A stretch of 64,000 bases of DNA, from the NCBI GenBank assembly GCA_905116865.2, contig CAJHNH020002454.1:27501-91500 (forward strand). The letters are read 5' to 3'. The DNA comes from Candidula unifasciata. Its lineage: Eukaryota > Mollusca > Gastropoda > Stylommatophora > Geomitridae. Positions 42,171 through 51,762 of the stretch are shown piece after piece. The notes beneath the pieces were generated by a model. That model was not told the origin of the DNA. It did not search any database and was given only the letters and a program-made list of their open reading frames with translations. A program made the position numbers and the translations under genes. Within the stretch, counting starts at the first letter, position 1. Every line of letters begins with the position of its first letter.

Positions 42171-44465
42171 AAGCAATAGTCACTGAGCCTAAAATAGTTC
42201 TAAAACCACTATAAGGGATTTGAGAATTGTTTAAACTGTGTTTCCCGTCTTAGCCAGACAAAGCAACCTTGCTTTAGGTAATGTTACTTAATACTACTGT
42301 AGTTAGAGGTTTCACCTGCCCATGTCATATAATTATCTCCTGCCCAGTCTGTAGAGGCAAGTAAAGGGGGAGATAACTTCATATCACACCTGATTAGCTC
42401 CCCTGAAACCCGACTAGTGTCATAAAAAGTTACATAACACAGACTGAGGGGCTCCTTTTGAACAGGATAGATCAGGGGAATTAAGTGGTCAGGTAGACAT
42501 TTCTAGACAGGCCGGCGTCCAGCGTCTGAAAGTTTCACACATGATAGTGAAATTCTCAAGAGAACAGATGTTTGGCAATTAGGAATGTTTAATCTTGGTC
42601 AAGGTCGTACTGTAGGCTGTTCACTGTGAGTGACAGGCCCCTTGATAGCTAGGTTGATCTAATACGTACCTCGTAGGCGGGACTTAAGTCATCTCCTTTA
42701 GGGTTGGGTATAACCTAGTAGAGGGTGGAGTTAACCTTGCAGACAGATAGGGGTATTAATAAGACAAGCCTGGAATTTCTGTCAGAATCGCTGCCACGAG
42801 CAAACAAACAGGTCGACCTTAGAGGTAATTCTAATGGTTTGATTCTAGTTGGCGATAGCTGGAAGTTTCCAGGTAAGCCTGTACAATTATTTTCAATCTT
42901 GTATACATAGGTTAGGGAGTTAGCTAAAATCTATTCTACCTTTTCCTAATTTGTCTACACATTCTGCTTGAAATAGTTCGTGGTGAGTATTCAGTATCTC
43001 AGTTAGGGAACTGCTAAACTATTTCTATTTCTTGTATGTTTGTGGCACATGTTTTTCAGTGTATGTTTTCATGTTTATAAAATAAGACTTGTATACTAAA
43101 ATGTAATGAAATTATAATGTTTCAACCATCAACCAAAACAGGAGTTTGGACTGTGGGAAAAGAGGCCCACATATGCAGCCATGCTGTTACATTTTGTGTG
43201 CCCACCATGTGCTCACCTAATGTGTTCACCTAAACCGGGGATTTATAACCCCAGTGGAAGAATCATGAGTGTATATTATTCACTGTCACTGAAAGATAAT
43301 ATTCAGGACAGCATGCTCGTATAAAATGTTTGGCGTGTTCAGCACATAACCTGCGCCACATGTTTATGTCAAATCAATGTCAGCAAGTTGGAAGTCTGAG
43401 TGATGACGGACAACAGAAAGTCAACTATCATGACAGAACCTTAGAGTGAAGGCAGGATATGTGAGACATCGATTGTGAGACACAAAGACCTTCAGAATAG
43501 ACTGGAGAGAATGTGGAAAATGAGGAGTGATGAGATATAATGTTTTATTATATATTGTATTAATTGACACATGTATTCTTAGTGTAAGTCAAGATACTAC
43601 ACGTATGTGTGTGTTTCCATTATTGCAGCTCCCATGTGGGTGAGGATCAGTCGTTTCTAAAAACAGAAATAGAGGGTCATCACGGTCACGAGACTACCTT
43701 GTGTTAGAACTCGGCCAGCTGGAGAAACAGGTGGGAACCAGGGAACCAGGTGGAAGGACCAGGAGAACTGGGCGGAAAGACTGGAACAGCTAAGAAGGGA
43801 CTCAACACGAGGACTCTCAGAGGTTCCACTTTCTAAAGTTATGTAACATGTATTTATGTAACTAAACACCACCATTATCATTCAGTCGAATCTTAGGTGC
43901 TCAGTTATCTAGCTGAAGCATCTCATTACCACCATACCATCACTATTGACTAAAAATATAAAGAACTAAAATGATTGCTAGGTTAATAAATCAAATATAT
44001 GGTCTTATCCTGCATCAGTTTTTGTAATTCCAAATGTGTCTGTTCTTACACGTTTAATTAAACTGTTAAGATAGAATAGCATTTGGTGGGGGCTCATTAA
44101 ATAATAATAATAATTCTGTACCAAGAGAAGGTCGACGGATTGGGTCAACTGCCCTGTCTAGTAAATAATTCAAGATAATAATATATAGACATCTAAAACC
44201 CATTTCCTTCTCTTGTGGGTACCAAGTTCAGCTAAAGTTAATATAAATAACGAGCCAATATGGCTGTTTTCTTGGATATCCAGGACTTTGTCTGAGAGCA
44301 ACATAGCCCGGATAATAGTTCAGTTAATCTGGTGGAGGGGATGTGTTAAGAGGAAAATCCCTACTCAACATATTAATCATTTAAACCCTAATCCAGAGAA
44401 CCCACGACCCGGGACGTCACACTAAAAGTGTTGTACTTTCCAAGGGAGTGGGCCGTAACGTCACA
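42090..44465 (+). repeat. 3' LTR (2,376 bp)
   Basis: Same ends as the 5' LTR. It carries an extra 13-bp direct repeat at 43,209-43,234 (GTGCTCACCTAAT then GTGTTCACCTAAA) and an extra ATA-type triplet near 44,105. The sequence immediately upstream (AACCGTGGGCCTA) is not a polypurine tract. Confidence 0.93.
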
Positions 44466-44470
44466 ACCAG
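44466..44470 (+). other. 5-bp target site duplication, right copy (ACCAG)
   Basis: Matches 36,899-36,903 exactly and fixes the right boundary of the element. Confidence 0.9.
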
Positions 44471-44485
44471 TAATTATTTATACCA

Positions 44486-44690
44486 GTCATCTCCTTGCGA
44501 GATGCAATTTTTCGTTTTTTGAAGCCCTACTCTGGCCAGGGGCCGCAATATAGCCCGACCATAAATATGGTCTAACGACTGAATGCGGTTTCTGTGACCT
44601 CTCCACAGGTATCCTCATCCACATGGTGGCACTGTGTGTCATCGGGTGTTTGTCGCTTGTGTGGTGTCCTGGTGGGGCAAAAATCTGCTA
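44486..44690 (+). mobile_element. Short repeat family C, copy 1
   Basis: Homologous to 54,186-54,393 and 56,745-56,945. Shared landmarks: GAGATGCAATTTTTCGTTTT, GCCCTACTCTGGC, CAATATAGCCCGACCATAAA, TATGGTCTAACGACTGAATG, GACCTCTCCACAG, GTGGCACTGTGTGTCATCGG, GTGTTTGTCGC and GGTGGGG. No tRNA-like promoter is seen. It could be a SINE body or a non-autonomous DNA element. The LTR element inserted about 16 bp from its left edge. Confidence 0.75.
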
Positions 44691-44805
44691 CTACTACGAG
44701 TCACACTACAGTGCAACCATCATATTTCTTCCGAACATTTTTTTTTTACAGAAAATGGGCTGATATGAAGAACTATGCAATTTTAAGGCAGCTAAATAAA
44801 AAAAT

Positions 44806-45082
44806 GTACAGCGTCCGTGGCTTAGGAGTTGTGAGTCCGACTCGTGATCCAACATGCAGCGATCGAAACCCACTGCAGGCTGCGTGCATTTTTATCATGG
44901 TATGGGGCGTCGCAGGTCGACCCAGCCTAAAATGGGTACCAGAATAGCTGTTCTTGGGAAGTAAAGACAGCCAGCGTAATGCTGACCACATTACCCATCC
45001 AGTGTTGACTGGTCTGTAAAAAATGTGGGACGCTCTTCCCATAAACCCGATGCGCCTAAGGCGTGACAAAGGATCTTTACTT
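44806..45082 (+). mobile_element. SINE family A copy, full length
   Basis: Head ACAGCGTCCGTGGCTTAGGA and GCAGCGATCGAAACCCACTG, then GGTCGACCCAGCCTAAAATG, GGTACC, TTGGGAAGTAAAGACAGCCA, GCGTAATGCTGACCACATTA, CCCATCCAGTGTTGACTGGT, CTGTAAAAAATGTGGGACGC and CGATGCGCCTAAGGCGTGAC. The conserved CCACATTACCCAT core is well preserved. Confidence 0.75.
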
Positions 45083-45114
45083 TTTTTTTTATATGAAAAA
45101 TGTACAGCGCATTC

Positions 45115-45290
45115 GAACAAAGCTAACATTGCCTTTATCGACCTGCAGAATGTCTTCGATAGAGTTCAAGTAAAAAAAGGTGTTGTCTAGTTGAATATGA
45201 GATAAGGAGCCAACCATTAAACAGCATCACAGCTCTATTTAGAACGTGTCAAAGCGTAAGAAGCTCTAATGAACAACACTCATATTTCTT
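45115..45290 (+). pseudogene. LINE reverse transcriptase palm fragment
   Basis: NKANIAFIDLQNVFDRV corresponds to the reverse transcriptase motif A (FIDLxKAFDRV) of non-LTR elements, with the catalytic Asp retained. A stop follows within ten residues, and the rest is decayed. Confidence 0.65.
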
Positions 45291-45959
45291 TGAAATGTTG
45301 GCTACAGCTGGGATAAAGAATTTTTTTTTTTTTTTTTTTTTTGCCAAAGTCCAATAGGATGATTATAAAATAATTCGTGAGTTATTCATAATTATTAGCT
45401 TAAAAATTAGCTTGCTGCAGATGATCAAATATTATATCGCGATACCCTGGTAGTTTAAGTTAGTTGCGTGTCTTTCACAGGACCTTGCAGAACCAACCCT
45501 AGCATTTTGTGGCTGTTGTGGTTCTTCTACGCAAATTTTACGTTCAACAGTTTGCCACTGCTTTCTAAATGGCCAAGTCTCAATACCACTGTCAAAACCA
45601 ACACAAGACAAAACGTCCGCAGATGGGAACCCGGCACCCCGAAAAATGTGAAAAATCGACCTAATCCACTTTTTACTGACATTATCAACTTAAAGATCAG
45701 ACTGGTCAATGCAGATACTTGGGGAACGTTCTACATAAGTCAGGAAACTTGACAGAGAGGCCGAAGCAAATGTCAACAAAGGCTAACGCTGTGATTTAAA
45801 AGCTCTCACCAGTGCTTAAACATACAAGATTAAACACGGAATCTACAAGACAAATGGTCAACAGTATATTCAAACCATTTCTTTGTTATCAGTGCAGAAA
45901 AGGAAAATGACAAGGTGTATCTGAGATGAGCATGAGATGAATAAACAAATTAGTAAGAA
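45291..45959. other. Decayed or unassigned sequence between LINE fragments
   Basis: Poly-T at 45,320-45,342. Position suggests eroded LINE sequence, but I cannot align it. The 94-residue frame at 45,468-45,752 has no motif. Confidence 0.35.
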
Positions 45960-46135
45960 CTCTGGGGCTGTGGAGATGTGGTTTCTGAGGCGCATGCTGC
46001 TGTTGCGGTGGACAGAGATGTTGACTGACAACTACTGAGTGGAAATGGCTAATGCAATTGGAAAACTATATACAGTTAGTGCTCTTCGTTCATATGATGA
46101 GAAGAGAGGTACTGTAGAACATGTTCGTCCATCAC
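45960..46135 (+). pseudogene. LINE C-terminal fragment
   Basis: VEMWFLRRMLLLRWTEMLT, then EMANAIGKLYTVSALRSY and, after a frame change, HMMRREVL, match the AVEMWFLRRMLRIPWT...NxEVLxxA...GHVMRRExLEH block at the C-terminal end of non-LTR polyproteins (from memory). Confidence 0.7.
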
Positions 46136-46330
46136 AAGTGATGATGACCAGTTTTCATCCAATATTGACGGGATTAGGTTTTGTGAGTACGCAGATGGCT
46201 GATAAGTTCATTCTAGCACGAAAAATTCTTGAGCAATGTGGACAGAGAAAAGAAGCCGCATCTCTCTGGTGATTTGCTTCAGCGTCTTTCCTAGCTTGCC
46301 TTTTTTTGAATTGCTGCTGCAGTTATAGGA
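46136..46330 (+). pseudogene. LINE reverse transcriptase fragment from a second copy
   Basis: GFVSTQMADKFILARKILEQ then CGQRKEAASLW matches the reverse transcriptase finger region (GFRxxRSTxDQIFxLRxILEQCxE...LY), directly followed after a stop by FASASF, equivalent to FVDFxxAFD. The order relative to the preceding C-terminal block shows a separate insertion. Confidence 0.65.
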
Positions 46331-46439
46331 GCTTCATGGGTCACAGTTCCTTGATGAAGAGAGTAGCACCGGGATGAGCTGTCACATGCAGCGACTTCCC
46401 AGGTTTTTGGATGAATACAGAGGTCTTTCAGTGAGGTCA

Positions 46440-46770
46440 CGAGGCCCTTCGGTTATGCGATGAGAAGAGAGGCATCGTGGAACATCGAGATGACTAAAAT
46501 GATCAATGGTAAAAGAAGCAGACTAGTAGAGACGGTGCTTGACAGCCAGAAGCGGTGGAATAGAATCAGTTGGACTAATTAAAAAAAAAAATCAAGGAGT
46601 GAGACATGCGGAGAAACAGGAGCATCTACGCCGCTGGGTGGGCAAATGGTGAATTTCGATATATGAGATGCCTGAGAATGGCTAGTAATTGCTGACATCA
46701 GGAAAATATAGCAACATCAAGCCTTTATTCTTGAAGAGACAAAGAATAAGGTGGTTTGGTGATATGAAAA
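46440..46770 (+). pseudogene. LINE C-terminal fragments (two more pieces)
   Basis: MRREASWNIEMTKMINGKRS and RLVETVLDSQKRWNRISWTN align with the GHVMRREKLEHxxTTGKxxGKRSRGRQRxxxLDSLRRW block. Further on, FLKRQRIRWFGDMKME (46,720-46,765) matches the LKRQRLRWFGHVxRM block of a different LINE subfamily. Confidence 0.7.
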
Positions 46771-46786
46771 TGGAAGCTGCAAGTTA

Positions 46787-46789
<3 letters not shown>

Positions 46790-46873
<84 letters not shown>

Positions 46874-46915
46874 AACACGCACGCACGCACGCGCGCGCAC
46901 ACACACACACACAAC
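46790..46915. repeat. (TA)n microsatellite with (CA)n/(CG)n end
   Basis: About 38 perfect TA units (46,792-46,868), then ACGC/GC/CA repeats to 46,912. Confidence 0.97.
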
Positions 46916-47878
46916 GAAATATTAAAAAAAAAAAAAAAAAAACAAAGAATAGCTGCGACTTCTTCAAGAACATCATGACTTTAAAACGACAGCTAGTGCA
47001 ATGCATCAGACAGTAGACTAGCAGCTTTAGTGCGTTTCAAAGGTGGTGCCCGACTTTAGAAATCTGTAACTCAGTAGTCGTACGGTGTTATCTTCACGCG
47101 TGAGTCCACTACTTTATTTTCTCTTTTTTTTTTTTTTTTTGTGGTATTCAAATAATTATTAATCAAACAAAGATCAAAGAAATTAGCGCTTTAACAAAAC
47201 AGCAGCACCTGTGCAACTGTAAATTTCTAAAATCACAAGGACAAAGGAAATCTGAGGCCACATACACAAATTCGTATTTAGCCGTACAGGGTTTTCGAAA
47301 TATTTATTTAAGTGTGAGGGCAGGACTCCTGAAATGCAGTAAAGAAATAATATCTAAAGTCAGGTCCGAATGAGTGCAAAAGGGGGGGGGGGGCAGTTCT
47401 GCTATTGGCTAAATAGGCGATGGGCAAGAAAAGGCAAAACCTGTAGTGTACACGTTGTGTCTGTGTGTGTGTGTGTGCGTGCGCGGAGAGGGGGGGGAGA
47501 TGTGGTTTGTCAATACTTGAAAAAAAAAAAACAAATAACATCTGAAATTACCTAAAAGCTCCTCTCCATTTCCTTATCGTATTCATTCTAAAATGAATCC
47601 TACTAACTTTTCATCTCAGATTGTTCAAACGATTTGCCAACAACCATATCTATAACTTAACTACATCTTCCTAGTATCAATCGAGCTTTACTGACTGACT
47701 CCTACATTTAGCTTGTGATATTGTCTATTTTTTATTCTTCACACCCATGTCTTAAAATTTTTCTTACAGACTGTTGCTAAAACCAGTAGTTAGATGACGA
47801 CAGCGAATCACCTGTCAGTCAAGAAAAGGCCCTCATTACGAAGTTGTACATTCAGTCCTGTAGGTCATTAGAACAGCC
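46916..47878. other. Unassigned sequence
   Basis: A-run at 46,923-46,941, T-run at 47,124-47,140, poly-G at 47,382-47,392, TG run at 47,459-47,478. No gene or repeat family recognised. Confidence 0.4.
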
Positions 47879-47917
47879 GAGAGAGAGAGAGAGAGGGAAA
47901 GAGAGAGAGATAGAGAT

Positions 47918-47948
<31 letters not shown>

Positions 47949-47949
47949 T

Positions 47950-48026
<77 letters not shown>

Positions 48027-48075
48027 AAGAGAGAGAGATAGAGATAGAGAGAGAGAGAGGGAAAGAGAGAGAGAT

Positions 48076-48118
<43 letters not shown>

Positions 48119-48161
48119 TAGAGATAGAGAGAGAGAGAGAGAGAGGGAAAGAGAGAGAGAT

Positions 48162-48210
<49 letters not shown>

Positions 48211-48251
48211 TAGAGATAGAGAGAGAGAGAGAGAGGGAAAGAGAGAGAGAT

Positions 48252-48296
<45 letters not shown>
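47879..48296 (+). repeat. (GA)n array with higher-order units
   Basis: Eight copies of GAAAGAGAGAGAGATAGAGA followed by TAGAGAG, beginning near 47,896, 47,937, 48,024, 48,061, 48,106, 48,147, 48,198 and 48,237, embedded in GA repeats. The common spacing of about 37-51 bp shows the GA array has itself been tandemly amplified. The three long minus frames (Ser-Leu repeats) are not genes. Confidence 0.97.
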
Positions 48297-48300
<4 letters not shown>

Positions 48301-48985
48301 CACACACGCATATCTATATAGGAATTTACATAAGTGAAAAGCAGGAATTAGTATAACAACCACTACATGACATGAAAAGACCACGATCCTAACTGCACCA
48401 GTTGGACAAGATATATCACTGTATGGCGTAACATGTCTTTTTTTAAAAATCAATAAAAAATGTTTTTATCCTACAATATCCTAATTTACTTCAAAATTAT
48501 AGAAAACAACTAGGAAACCCTGATTAACAACACGTTAATAGAAGACATTAAAAAAAAAATTACAAATGTACTTTATTGTTAGGTTTCATTCAGAGTGGAA
48601 TTTGCATCAAAACAATCTATTTAGTTCACAACGCGTTGTTAAAAAGAACACTGAAAACTTGCTGCCGATTTCCAAAAACAAATGTATTTTCTTAAAAATA
48701 GCATGCAAATCTTTCATGACAGATTTTGTGCAAAGTTCTGTGCGTCAATGGGTGTTTCACGTCACACTAAAATAGAATTGTTGTTGATTTAATATCCGAC
48801 ATTTAGTTATCATGCTAACGTTTAAGGGGGGTGGGGGGGGGTGTCAGTAACAAATAACAGATGAATAAAACAACACACTTAAAATGTGTGTGTGTGTGTG
48901 TCTGTATACATGTATGCTAGAGACGGTGGAGGACATAAAAGAAAAAAAAGAGGGGGGAGGGGGGTTGCGATTCAAAGACAAACTA
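48297..48985. other. Unassigned sequence
   Basis: A poly-G (48,826-48,842) and a short TG run (48,885-48,902). Nothing else recognised. Confidence 0.4.
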
Positions 48986-49081
48986 TAAAAATCTCTCTCT
49001 CTCTTTCTTTGTATGAGAGAAAGATACGATTTAAAGACAGACAATAAAACTATGAGTGAGAGAGAAAGAGAGAGAGAGAGA

Positions 49082-49134
<53 letters not shown>
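48986..49134. repeat. CT/GA simple repeats
   Basis: Short CT run (48,993-49,008), then GA array at about 49,057-49,133. The two are separated by a short direct repeat of flanking sequence (AAAGACAAACTATAAAAATC near 48,975 and AAAGACAGACAATAAAACTA near 49,034). Confidence 0.9.
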
Positions 49135-49136
<2 letters not shown>

Positions 49137-50530
49137 CTATAACTGAATTTGACCCACGGAACCTCAGCAAAACTGCTTCCAAATCGTAACACTTACAGTA
49201 TCACGAAACAGTATAGTATAATAATAAGACTGTCTCAAACTTCAAGCTTCACAAAGACTTACAGTCCACGAAACTATAAACTCAGATTCGATCTGACAAA
49301 ATGACTGTATATGACGACTCTCTCATAGTAAGCCTAGCTATTAACCATAATGTAGCTGATCTTTTCTATCGCCTATTATAAGTTGCTAAGAGAAGGGTAT
49401 AGTTACTGCAACATCATTAAGCACGTTTCTTTATGAGTACCTTAAGTCGAGATCCTCCAGAAATACTACTATGGTAATCTCAGCAGACATGTTTAAATGT
49501 CAGTACTTTTCCTCGTGATCTGCGGTGTTCTGAAAATGTTTTCTGTAACATTTAAGTTCAAAAGCTTCGTCTGCTTCAAGTGCTTGTAAAAAGGTCAATG
49601 ATTCAAGAATGCTTCTCACATTTAACTTTTCCCCGTGCCAAATCAGTGTCTCCCTGTTGTGTCGTTATTTGTAGACTCAATTATTGGTTGCAAACACCTA
49701 ATGGACCCACCCACACTGAGCTACGTGTCACTTCGTAACCATTTGTTTTCGTTGTTGTTCGTCCCAGTATAACTGCCATGTTACAGCTTAACGTTATAAG
49801 TACCTTTCTGACCCTCATATTTGAAATGCTACCTACAGAATGCAATCCTGGATAAAGGGAGGGCGGGAGGGGGGGGGGGAGACAGACTTAAAAACCATTA
49901 TTTAGACGCTAAAATTAATTTTCCAAGTGACAAGGCAGCCAATAAAGTACGATGCTAGCCCTTTTTAACCTCCGTTTACGACATGCATGGTGGATTACAT
50001 TATTGCTATTTTTTACTTCCTGTGTGGGTTCCGGCAACACTAGGGCGATAAGTAAATACTAACTATATATACTCATAGCTAATATCGCTGACTTCACAGT
50101 CAGAGCTACGCAAATCCTCTCCATAATTACAACCAAGCTATTTTCATGATTACCTTATCAGTCACGTGAGACTGGCGTCTAGAAGCTCGGCGAATTTAGA
50201 GGACAGCTGGCAGACGCATTACGCAAACTCTGTCATCATCAATGCGTCTATATGTTCCTTGTCGAACAGCTTATCCACTGCTGGCTCTCTAGTGAAGTCT
50301 TTCTGTGACGTTTCCGTTTTCTTCATGGCTAAAATATTCTGTCTTTTTTAATTACCCCCATTCTTTCACAGGCCACCAACTGCTTTTCTTCTGTGTGTGC
50401 CCCGTTTAATTAGCTGCTATAAATAACAATCAGCTGACGTAGGCGTTTTGTTTACAACATATGGCTAATAGTGTAGCTACTGACTTTATAAAAAGTATGT
50501 CTGTCTGTACGCGGGCATGTACATTCATAT
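49135..50530. other. Unassigned sequence
   Basis: About 1.4 kb with no recognisable gene; a G-rich run at 49,860-49,882. A CTGTGTGGGTTCCGGCAACA stretch near 50,018 resembles the far end of SINE family B, but the surrounding sequence does not align. Confidence 0.35.
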
Positions 50531-51196
50531 TACTACATGTGTGTGAGTGTGTGTGTGTGTGTGCGTGTATTTATGAATGAATGTACGTATGTATGTATGT
50601 ATGTATGTATGTATGTATGTATGTATGTATGTATGTATGTATGTATGTATGTATGTATGTATGTATGTATGTATGTATGTATGTATGTATGTATGTATGT
50701 ATGTATGTATGTATGTATGTATGTATGTATGTATGTATGTATGTATGTATGTATGTATGTATGTATGTATGTATGTATGTATTGTATGTATGTATGTATG
50801 TATGTATTTGTATGTATGTATGTATGTATGTATGTATGTATGTATGTATGTATGTATGTATGTATGTATGTATGTATGTATGTATGTATGTATGTATGTA
50901 TGTATGTATGTATGTATGTATGTATGTATGTATGTATGTATGTATGTATGTATGTATGTATGTATGTATGTATGTATGTATGTATGTATGTATGTATGTA
51001 TGTATGTATGTATGTATGTACTGTATGTATGTATGTATGTATGTATGTAGTATGATGTGTATGAATGAAGTAACAATGAATGTAGATTATGTATGAAGTG
51101 AATGAATGTATGAATGAATGTATGAATGAATGTATGTATGAATGAATGTATGAATGTATGTATGTATGTATGTATGTATGTATGTATGTATGTATG
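50531..51196. repeat. (TATG)n microsatellite, about 600 bp
   Basis: A short TG run, then TATG units nearly perfect from 50,582 to 51,052 with only three interruptions (50,781, 50,808, 51,020). Beyond 51,052 it becomes ATGA/TATG-variant sequence to 51,196. The 157-267-residue frames (Tyr-Val-Cys-Met and His-Thr-Tyr-Ile) are translations of it. Confidence 0.98.
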
Positions 51197-51348
51197 ACTG
51201 GTGTGGTAAGTGACTAAAGTAAGTAACAAACCCAGATTAGGAAAGTGGCGCATATGGCAAATGATACTTAAGTTAATTTTTTTTTTATTCACGACTTCGT
51301 ACTCAATAGGTGATGCAGTTAATATCATACCGCTTCTATTTTTTTAAG

Positions 51349-51480
51349 GACACGTTTCCGGGTACCCCTTTTAGGCTGTGTCGACCTGGAAGCCTTATTT
51401 TGATTAATTCGGTGCATATTAATACCCAAGAACATCAGAGCGATTGACATGCGTACAACCACCAGGCCACTGAGGCTGTC
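51349..51480 (-). mobile_element. SINE family A, 5' half
   Basis: Minus strand: tRNA-like head (GGTGGTTGTACGCATGTCAA, GCTCTGATGTTCTTGGGTAT), then AGGTCGACACAGCCTAAAAG and GGGTACC. The 3' half is absent. Confidence 0.6.
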
Positions 51481-51655
51481 GTGGTTCGTCAGACAAGACA
51501 AATATTGATGAAATTATCCTGCCAGGATGAACACTAACAGACAGTGGAAGCCCATACACAAAACAATGAGTGCATGAGTGAGATTAAACCCCAGTAGGAC
51601 AGCACACTGAGCGACTGACAACTTGTGACGCAAAGTGCAACATGTCACTACTCCA
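51481..51655. other. Unassigned sequence
   Basis: Short spacer, nothing recognised. Confidence 0.4.
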
Positions 51656-51762
51656 TGAATTTCCCCTTCCCCTTTTTCCCACCTCCCCCTTCCCTTTTCC
51701 CCCCATCTCCTCCTTTTCCCACCTCCCCTCCCCCTTTTCCCCACCTCCCCTACCCCTTTCCC
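51656..51762. repeat. Polypyrimidine CCCCTTTTCC-type tract
   Basis: About 105 bp of almost pure pyrimidine made of 12-18-bp imperfect units such as CCCACCTCCCCTTTTCC, so a degenerate minisatellite. Confidence 0.9.

Larger units (their letters stand above)
36904..44465 (+). mobile_element. Complete non-autonomous LTR retrotransposon
   Basis: 7,562 bp: 5' LTR 36,904-39,263, interior 39,264-42,089, 3' LTR 42,090-44,465, flanked by ACCAG duplications. The LTRs differ at about 16-17 positions by eye (about 0.7%), plus a 13-bp tandem duplication and a 3-bp indel that together explain the 16-bp length difference. The 2,826-bp interior is too short for gag-pol and has no protease DSG/DTG, YXDD or integrase zinc/DDE motif in any frame I read. 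It carries gag-like fragments and one long orphan ORF. The superfamily cannot be assigned without pol; the gag-like N-terminus suggests Gypsy-like ancestry (inference). Mobility must have depended on proteins supplied in trans. Confidence 0.92.

Noticed and set aside
47836..48453. Three overlapping minus frames of 147-205 residues
   Set aside because: Ser-Leu repeats from the GA array; flanks show no domain.
50525..51328. Frames up to 267 residues on both strands
   Set aside because: Pure translations of the TATG array (His-Thr-Tyr-Ile, Tyr-Val-Cys-Met).
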